A stretch of 64,000 nt of DNA. It comes from Bacillota bacterium. Lineage in GTDB: Bacteria; Bacillota; Clostridia; Lachnospirales; Lachnospiraceae. The notes beneath the pieces were generated by a model, which saw only the letters and a list, made by a program, of their open reading frames with translations, was not told the origin of the DNA and searched no databases. The stretch is from NCBI GenBank assembly GCA_023407575.1, contig JAEYLX010000067.1, forward strand, positions 124,001 to 188,000, given 5' to 3'. Made by a program: the position numbers and the translations under genes. This document shows, in pieces, positions 58,547 to 64,000 of this stretch (positions are counted from its first letter, which is position 1; each line of letters opens with the position of its first letter).

Positions 58547-59101
58547 CTAAACTGTAAGAATTTCTTTTGACTTATCTTCTGTTATCTTGTCAATTTCAGC
58601 CACATAACGATCAGTAAGTTTTTGAACACTATCTTCTAACCCTTTGAATTCATCTTCAGATATCTCACTTGCCTTATTCTGTTTTTTGAACAGCTCATTG
58701 GCATCACGTCTGATATTACGTACGGCAACCTTAGCATTTTCAGACTTTTTCTTTACATCCTTAACCAAATCTTTTCTGCGTTCTTCTGTTAATTCAGGGA
58801 ACACAAGACGAATTACTTTACCATCATTACTTGGATTTAACCCCAAGTCTGAATTGATGATTGCTTTCTCGATTTCCTTAATCAGCTTGCTTTCCCAAGG
58901 TTGAATTTGAATTACTCTTGGTTCCGGTACAGATATATTAGCAACTGACTGAATCGCAGATGGTTGACCATAGTAATCTACTCTAAGTTTATCTAAAAGA
59001 TGTGGATTTGCTCTACCAGCGCGAATTGTTGAATAATCTTCCTTTAAGTTATCAATGGTCTTCACCATCTTACTATTAAATTGCTCTAACTTTGCGTCCA
59101 T
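58547..59101 (-). CDS. frr: Ribosome recycling factor
   Basis: The 184-residue protein has the family pattern throughout (IRAGRANPHLLDKLRVDYYG, QSVANISVPEPRVIQIQPW, NPSNDGKVIRLVFPELTEERRKDLVK). It splits post-termination ribosomes with EF-G. It lies 30 nt after pyrH, the usual neighbour. Confidence 0.99.
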   Translation of the reverse strand: MDAKLEQFNSKMVKTIDNLKEDYSTIRAGRANPHLLDKLRVDYYGQPSAIQSVANISVPEPRVIQIQPWESKLIKEIEKAIINSDLGLNPSNDGKVIRLVFPELTEERRKDLVKDVKKKSENAKVAVRNIRRDANELFKKQNKASEISEDEFKGLEDSVQKLTDRYVAEIDKITEDKSKEILTV

Positions 59102-59131
59102 TTTTCATCCCTCCATTAATATTTGAATATT

Positions 59132-59836
59132 CTAAACGGTAATATGTGTCCCGTTTGATTCTCCTTTTGCTGCTTTCACTATACTATTTTCTTCCGCTAA
59201 TCCAAATAAAAGCATTGGCATTTTATTTTCTATGCAGAGTGCTGTTGCAGGAAGATCTATAATTCCTAGTTTTTTATCAAGTATCTCATGTAAAGGAATT
59301 CGATCAAACTTTTTAGCTGCCGGGTTTTTCTTAGGATCACTGTCATAAACACCATCAATCGCTCTAGCTGCTAAAATAATATTGCAATCTAACTCAATTG
59401 CACGAAGTGAAGTTGCAGTATCAGTTGAAAAATATGGATGTCCAGTACCACCTGCCAGAAAGGCTACTCCACCCTGTTTCATGCAGTCAATCACATCATC
59501 TTTTGCAAATAACTTCGTCATGCTGCCACAAGCAAAAGGTGTATAAACCTGTGTTGGAATACCTACAAACCGAAATATTTCAGACACATAGATACAATTC
59601 ATTACAGTTGCTAACATACCAATTTGGTCTGCTTTTGTTCTATCTATTGTCTCGCTGGTTCTTCCTCTCCAGAAATTTCCACCGCCGATAACTATACTAA
59701 CCTGGATTCCTTCTTCTACTAATTGTTTTACCTGGTTTGCTACGCCAATGCAGGTTTCTTCACAAAAGCCGGTCTTCTTATCACCCGCCAAAGCTTCCCC
59801 ACTTAGTTTAAGCAGTACTCTTTCATATGCCTTCAT
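59132..59836 (-). CDS. pyrH: Uridylate kinase
   Basis: The 234-residue UMP kinase has RVLLKLSGEALAGDKKTGF at the start, IVIGGGNFWRGR near 50 and TGHPYFSTDTATSLRAIELDC and KKFDRIPLHEILDKKL later. It converts UMP to UDP. It usually follows tsf directly; here three other genes intervene. Confidence 0.98.
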   Translation of the reverse strand: MKAYERVLLKLSGEALAGDKKTGFCEETCIGVANQVKQLVEEGIQVSIVIGGGNFWRGRTSETIDRTKADQIGMLATVMNCIYVSEIFRFVGIPTQVYTPFACGSMTKLFAKDDVIDCMKQGGVAFLAGGTGHPYFSTDTATSLRAIELDCNIILAARAIDGVYDSDPKKNPAAKKFDRIPLHEILDKKLGIIDLPATALCIENKMPMLLFGLAEENSIVKAAKGESNGTHITV

Positions 59837-60093
59837 TTTAATTATGCCTCCATGTGGAAATCTTACATTCGAATTGGTTAAGATGAGATTGCTTCACACC
59901 TTAACACCTAAAGAATATTCTTAAATAATTTACCACAAAACAACACTTATTACTAGCCTAAATCTAATAAAAATCATTGTTTTATAAAGCTTTCATATAT
60001 TCCTAAGTTGATTTTGCTTTTCCAACAGTAGTCTTTTTGATTACATTATTTTTCTTCTTAATAGAATTGTTATTGAAACATATTTCTTCTTAA

Positions 60094-60126
60094 TAGTAAG
60101 CACAGTAACTGGTACTGTGCTTACTA
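60094..60126 (-). terminator. Strong hairpin after the bactofilin gene
   Basis: TAGTAAGCACAGTA and TACTGTGCTTACTA form a perfect 14-bp stem with a 5-nt loop. The T run on the minus strand is weak. The rest of 59837-60157 is AT-rich, holds a doubled TTTCTTCTTAATAG and the pyrH upstream region, and no gene. Confidence 0.65.
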
Positions 60127-60157
60127 AATATATCTTTTCAAAATTTCATGCCAAAGT

Positions 60158-61057
60158 TTATTCGAAAATATTATCTACATCAACTTCGGAGTAACTTAAG
60201 GAGCAGAAACCTTCGATAACAGCTCCATTATTAATCTGAACTGATTTTGCTTTAATATTTCCTTTGATTATGGCTGTAGAGTCTACAACAATTGGTCCAT
60301 TAATATCAATTTCGCCTTTAACCGCACCAGCAATTACGCCAGACGTTGCAAGGATGTCACCAATAATTACTGTCCCAAGTCCAACCTTGACTGTTCCTTC
60401 GCTTGTGATACTTCCTTCCAAACGCTCAGTATTAACGTATACTTCTGCTGCTGAAGAGTTACCAATGATTTTACCAGTAATGGAAAGTTTTCCAAGACAT
60501 TCCACATCTCCTGTAACATTACCCATAATGTCAAGGGAGCCATCGGAAGAAATACTTCCGTTGATTGATGTTCCTTTTGAAATTACAGTTACTTCATCAT
60601 CACTTACAAGGGAAGACGCTCTTAACTTTGGAGCAACCTTTTCTTTCTCTTCTACGACTGCCTCTTCTTCACTTTCAATCATCGCTTCCAATAATTCTAA
60701 ATCGATATTATCATCCATATCCTCTTCCTCTTCTTCCTCATTTTCTACTAACTCTTCGAATTCTTCTTCGTTTTGTATAACATTTTCTAAAGCTTCTTCC
60801 TCATCTAGTTCATAATCAAAGCTGTCCTCTAAGGAATCTCCGTCTTCCTGTGCAAACTCTTCCAGCCATTCTTTCATTTTCTCATTATCAGATTCTTCAT
60901 TTGATAACACATCATTCAAATCAAGAGTATTAACCATCTGCTCTTCAGATTCAGTTTCTTCTTCAACTACTGCATCTTTCTGTACAGCTTCGTCATCTGG
61001 TAGTAGTTCATTGACAGCTTGAGTTAAATCCTCTTTAAAGTCCTTAAAAAAGCCCAT
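60158..61057 (-). CDS. Bactofilin-family cytoskeletal protein
   Basis: The 299-residue protein has a very acidic, disordered N-terminal half (about 15-150, many Glu/Asp) and a C-terminal bactofilin beta-helix domain (VISKGTSINGSISSDGSLDI ... GKLSITGKIIGNSSA ... GTVKVGLGTVIIGDI, about 155-290). Bactofilins polymerise without nucleotide and organise wall synthesis. The acidic extension is unusually long. It precedes pyrH on the same strand. Confidence 0.9.
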   Translation of the reverse strand: MGFFKDFKEDLTQAVNELLPDDEAVQKDAVVEEETESEEQMVNTLDLNDVLSNEESDNEKMKEWLEEFAQEDGDSLEDSFDYELDEEEALENVIQNEEEFEELVENEEEEEEDMDDNIDLELLEAMIESEEEAVVEEKEKVAPKLRASSLVSDDEVTVISKGTSINGSISSDGSLDIMGNVTGDVECLGKLSITGKIIGNSSAAEVYVNTERLEGSITSEGTVKVGLGTVIIGDILATSGVIAGAVKGEIDINGPIVVDSTAIIKGNIKAKSVQINNGAVIEGFCSLSYSEVDVDNIFE

Positions 61058-61097
61058 AACAAAACCTCCCTATGTATAGTTACATTTTTACAAACAA

Positions 61098-62285
61098 TTA
61101 TTTGACTGAATCGGCCTTTATCATCTGAATGGGGGGAACATCCTTATTCAACGGTAGGAGCTCTGCTCCTCCCTGAAGTAAATCATCTAGCAGTGTCGGA
61201 AGTGAATCTACGGTTGCTCTCTTTGATTGAGAATCATGTAGTAGAACAATGGATCTCTTTTTGACTTTAACACCACTTAATACATTCTCTACTAATTGTT
61301 CCTCAGTATAAGTAACGCCAGTTGCATCACCATTTAATACATTCCAATCAAAATATACCATATCAGCATCGTTAAGGTACTTAATAAAATCCTCAATACC
61401 ATGTTCGTTCATTTGATTGGCACTTCCCCCTGGAAATCGGTAAATAGAAGGCTTGTATCCAGTAGTATCATATAACAATTTCCATAGTTTTGTAAAGTCC
61501 TTATCAAAATCTTTAACTGATTTATAAATCTTATCATACTTGTGTGAATAGGAGTGCATTCCTAATGTATGACCTTCCTCTACAATTCTCTTATACATTT
61601 TCTTTGAATGCTCATCCGTTTTTCCTACGACAAAAAAAGTTGCCTTAATTCCATACTCTTTTAAAATATCTAAAATTTCATCTGTGTAAATGCTTGGTCC
61701 ATCATCAAAGGTAAGATATACTTGTTTATCTTTATAGATACCTTCTTTTATCTCATCCAGTGGTATCGACGTCGGGGAAGGCATTAATGTAGGTACTGTT
61801 TGCGTACTCTCTATCTGGTTGGAGGAACTATCATCTATAGGGATAATTACTGATGAAGCATCGGGCATTATTGATGGAGCTATTGTTGGCGCTATGGCAG
61901 TTGTTATAATTGGTGCTAGCGTCGGTGTTATGGTTGGTGTTATGGTTATTGATGCAGCAGGTGTTATTATCGGCGTTATACTTATTATTGCCGCTGGATT
62001 TATTTTATTAATATCTATTTCAGCTGCATATGCATAATTATTATGGTCAGGTTCCTCTGTACTCATACCATATAAGCTATGTAATTCCGTTATATCTGCT
62101 TGCAATTCAATTACTCTAAACCCCAAAAAAATACAACATATCGTTGGAAGCGTAATTAATAAAATAACGGAAATAATAATCCCAATTTTCATTCTTTTAA
62201 TGCGTTTTCTTTTATTTTCAGCAAGCTTTAATGCATGATTTGTCGTTTCATCTATTGTGTTATTTATATCTCGCAAGTCGTCCAC
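61098..62285 (-). CDS. Membrane-anchored polysaccharide deacetylase (CE4)
   Basis: The 395-residue protein has a cytoplasmic basic start, one membrane helix (about 33-55), a Thr/Pro/Ile linker with TPTITPTLAPI-like repeats (about 95-150) and a CE4 NodB domain with TFDDGPS near 193, HSYSH near 245, RFPGGS near 284 and DWNVLNGD. It removes acetyl groups from peptidoglycan or another surface glycan, giving lysozyme resistance or shaping growth. It is adjacent to the bactofilin gene. Confidence 0.9.
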   Translation of the reverse strand: MDDLRDINNTIDETTNHALKLAENKRKRIKRMKIGIIISVILLITLPTICCIFLGFRVIELQADITELHSLYGMSTEEPDHNNYAYAAEIDINKINPAAIISITPIITPAASITITPTITPTLAPIITTAIAPTIAPSIMPDASSVIIPIDDSSSNQIESTQTVPTLMPSPTSIPLDEIKEGIYKDKQVYLTFDDGPSIYTDEILDILKEYGIKATFFVVGKTDEHSKKMYKRIVEEGHTLGMHSYSHKYDKIYKSVKDFDKDFTKLWKLLYDTTGYKPSIYRFPGGSANQMNEHGIEDFIKYLNDADMVYFDWNVLNGDATGVTYTEEQLVENVLSGVKVKKRSIVLLHDSQSKRATVDSLPTLLDDLLQGGAELLPLNKDVPPIQMIKADSVK

Positions 62286-62434
62286 CCCTAGTTTTAGTAC
62301 TTGCTTAATATTAACATATTTTTAGCTATTTAGCAAAGCCTTATCCTTAAAATCCTTTTAAAACTATGAACATTTCTCCTGTTCTTAAATGATATTTTAT
62401 TTCACTTTTTAATATTATGACAGGTAACATCAGA

Positions 62435-62468
62435 AAATCCTCAGTTCATATTGACTGAGGATTTCTTT
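62435..62468. terminator. Bidirectional terminator after the Ig-like gene
   Basis: AAATCCTCAGT and ACTGAGGATTT form an 11-bp stem with an 8-nt loop, then CTTTT on the + side and TTTTC on the other. Confidence 0.82.
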
Positions 62469-62488
62469 TATCTAAATTTATATAATTT

Positions 62489-63751
62489 TTATTTATAACT
62501 TTCACCTAGAGATATCGTCTTTTTCGTACCATCCATAAACTCGATTTCTGCAGATTTAAGATACATTTTTCCCGTTGTGTTATTGTAAATTACAGCATCC
62601 CAGTAATATGTATTTGTTATTCCGTCTTTAATTGGTCCAGTTATCTTTAAACGTTGAAAATATGTATCTTTAATTTCACAATAGGCCGGATCACCTACTC
62701 TATTGTAAAAATAGCAATTTAAATAAATATATTTAATTGTTTTACCAAAATTATTTTGCAACGTAAAATATGGTTCGATGCCACCAACAAAATTAATATC
62801 AAAGCTAGCCTCAGTTATATACAATTGTGGTCTTCCTTTAACTGTTACAACGCATTTAACTGTATTACCACCTTTTAATATTCCTGTTACAGTACATGTT
62901 CCGGCTTTTACTCCAGTAACCATTCCCTTTTCATTTACCTTAGCTACTTTGTTATTTGAGGAAGACCAAGTTATAGTATTAACCTTCTTTCCACCTTCCC
63001 GTACTTTCACATTTATAGTTTTACTATCAGATGTGTATATACTCAATTTTTCGGTAGCTGATATTTTTGTAGCATATAATGGCGTTATCTTTACTTTGCA
63101 TTTTGCAATATTTCCGCTAGATAATGTCGCTTTAATTGTACATTCCCCTGCTGATATGGCTTTAACTGTGCCATTAGTTGAAACAGTAGCAATTTTTTCA
63201 TTTGATGTACTCCACGTAATTTTACCACTGTATGACCCTTTAGGTAACCAATCTGCTTTAATTTTTTTTGAACTACCTTCAATAATAGCAACGCTCTCTG
63301 GTATCGTTATTTGGTTAGCATACTTAGTTACATTTTTTGTACTAAAAGAATAGTCCAAAAACTCCAAGTCTTCCGTGTCGCCAAAAATTCTTATCGTGTA
63401 GTTTCCTTTTTCTAATTCAACCGTTTCAGTCTGTTTTTCACCTTCTAAAATTTCCCAATAATCAATATAATGATTGTATTTATCATTGTATAAGTCAAAC
63501 ACTATACAATTCTCTTCATTATCTGTATCTAAATATTCATCGACTGAAACATATATTGTTAACTTTGTCTTTTCTTTTAAAGAAAATGTATATTTTTGAT
63601 TTTGCATCAAAAATGTAGTATTAGAAATTCGTTCACCAATCGTAATTTTTGTGGTTGTTTCTGCATAGCATTCCTTTGACTTTGTTAAAATAACACATAA
63701 AAATAATGTAAGGAAAAAAAATAGCTGTAATTTAAAATTCCTGCTTTTCAT
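62489..63751 (-). CDS. Secreted protein with bacterial Ig-like (Big_2) domains
   Basis: The 420-residue protein has a signal peptide (MKSRNFKLQLFFFLTLFLCVILT, cleavage near CYA-ETT), an N-terminal jelly-roll-like part (about 30-150) and two Big_2 repeats with the typical ITWSTSNEKIATVSTNGTVK and ITWSSSNNKVAKVNEKGMVT blocks (about 170-330). The end is a beta-rich domain. Start 63751 follows GGGGGAT. Such proteins act at the cell surface in adhesion or glycan binding. Confidence 0.88.
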   Translation of the reverse strand: MKSRNFKLQLFFFLTLFLCVILTKSKECYAETTTKITIGERISNTTFLMQNQKYTFSLKEKTKLTIYVSVDEYLDTDNEENCIVFDLYNDKYNHYIDYWEILEGEKQTETVELEKGNYTIRIFGDTEDLEFLDYSFSTKNVTKYANQITIPESVAIIEGSSKKIKADWLPKGSYSGKITWSTSNEKIATVSTNGTVKAISAGECTIKATLSSGNIAKCKVKITPLYATKISATEKLSIYTSDSKTINVKVREGGKKVNTITWSSSNNKVAKVNEKGMVTGVKAGTCTVTGILKGGNTVKCVVTVKGRPQLYITEASFDINFVGGIEPYFTLQNNFGKTIKYIYLNCYFYNRVGDPAYCEIKDTYFQRLKITGPIKDGITNTYYWDAVIYNNTTGKMYLKSAEIEFMDGTKKTISLGESYK

Positions 63752-63901
63752 CTGTGAATCCCCCTTAAATAATAGGTATATTTTACCACTCATTAATAAC
63801 AAAGTAAACTTCATATTTCCTACATCTTATATTTTTCTATTATTAAAATTGTGACTATATCCTATTTATCATGTTATCATCAGAATGAATTCCATAAAAA
63901 A

Positions 63902-63925
63902 ACCGCCGAAATTATCTTCGGCGGT
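63902..63925 (-). terminator. Terminator of tsf
   Basis: ACCGCCGAA and TTCGGCGGT form a 9-bp GC-rich stem with a 6-nt loop, then TTTTTTT on the minus strand. It closes the rpsB-tsf unit, so the genes to its left need their own promoters. Confidence 0.93.
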
Positions 63926-63946
63926 AAATCTTATTCTCAAATAATA

Positions 63947-64000
63947 TTACTGTCCCATTTGTCTAGCAACTTCTTCAGCAAAGTTTTCAGACTTCTTCTC
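63947..64000 (-). CDS. tsf: C-terminal end of elongation factor Ts (partial)
   Basis: The frame entering from the right edge ends EKKSENFAEEVARQMGQ and stop. The ENFAEEV ending is typical of EF-Ts, and tsf precedes pyrH-frr in most Firmicutes. Only 17 residues are visible; the rest lies outside. EF-Ts recycles EF-Tu. Confidence 0.75.
   Translation of the reverse strand, partial: EKKSENFAEEVARQMGQ

Noticed and set aside
60264..60815. 183-residue + strand ORF opposite the bactofilin gene
   Set aside because: Low-complexity Ser-rich antisense shadow of the acidic coding region; no SD.
62778..63353. 191-residue + strand ORF opposite the Big_2 gene
   Set aside because: Antisense to well-defined Big_2 repeats, no SD, no family pattern.

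Overview
The window comes from a low-GC Firmicute chromosome. PolC-type DNA polymerase III, AT-rich DNA, TTG/GTG starts with strong Shine-Dalgarno sites and the gene order tsf ... pyrH-frr-uppS-cdsA-dxr-rseP-ispG-polC ... rimP point to the Clostridia, most likely Lachnospiraceae (Lachnoclostridium-like). The species assignment is inference from gene order and protein style; no database was searched.

Layout. (1) 1-9021, host DNA: the first codons of a probable rimP at the left edge, a 143-bp nested palindrome, two exported or anchored proteins of unknown role, a polar amino-acid ABC transporter (ATPase, permease, lipoprotein), a divergent marR-MFS efflux pair with a clear operator/promoter, a serine beta-lactamase-like hydrolase and a small zinc-ribbon protein. 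(2) 9022-47986, a complete-looking HK97-type siphovirus prophage of about 38.9 kb in the 3' half of a tRNA-Glu(CTC) gene, flanked by a 58-bp direct repeat. (3) 47942-64000, host DNA: the intact tRNA-Glu, polC, ispG, rseP, dxr, cdsA, uppS, frr, pyrH, a bactofilin, a polysaccharide deacetylase, an Ig-like (Big_2) secreted protein and the last codons of tsf.

The prophage reads right to left. Integrase and the cI-like repressor are on the + strand at the right end, facing a divergent Cro-like/antirepressor early operon, with four related operators around the switch. Then come an SSAP/NinB/HNH/DUF1064 recombination block, a replication initiator whose gene contains 11-bp iteron-like repeats, three DNA-methyltransferase genes (one truncated) with a PAPS-reductase-family protein, an AAA ATPase, many small Cys-rich proteins, an ArpU-like late regulator, an HNH next to the terminase, TerS-TerL-portal-protease-capsid, head-tail connectors, the tail with a programmed -1 frameshift in the tail chaperone, baseplate/fibre genes, and an XhlA-holin-endolysin cassette. 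Between endolysin and attL sit genes outside the lytic program (an XRE regulator, a DUF3862-like membrane protein, a TM2 protein), a usual place for lysogenic-conversion or exclusion genes. A two-gene + strand cassette at 35970-36495 has a sigma-A promoter whose 17-bp spacer carries a LexA-like box, so it looks SOS-controlled.

How it works together: the host block couples ribosome recycling (frr), UMP kinase, isoprenoid precursor synthesis (dxr, ispG), undecaprenyl-PP synthesis (uppS), phospholipid synthesis (cdsA), site-2 proteolysis (rseP) and replication (polC) in one direction. In the usual clostridial order tsf abuts pyrH and polC abuts rimP; here both junctions are opened, the first by three envelope genes and the second by the tRNA, the prophage and the transporter/efflux island. 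The prophage keeps the tRNA intact but separates it from its own terminator and supplies a replacement.
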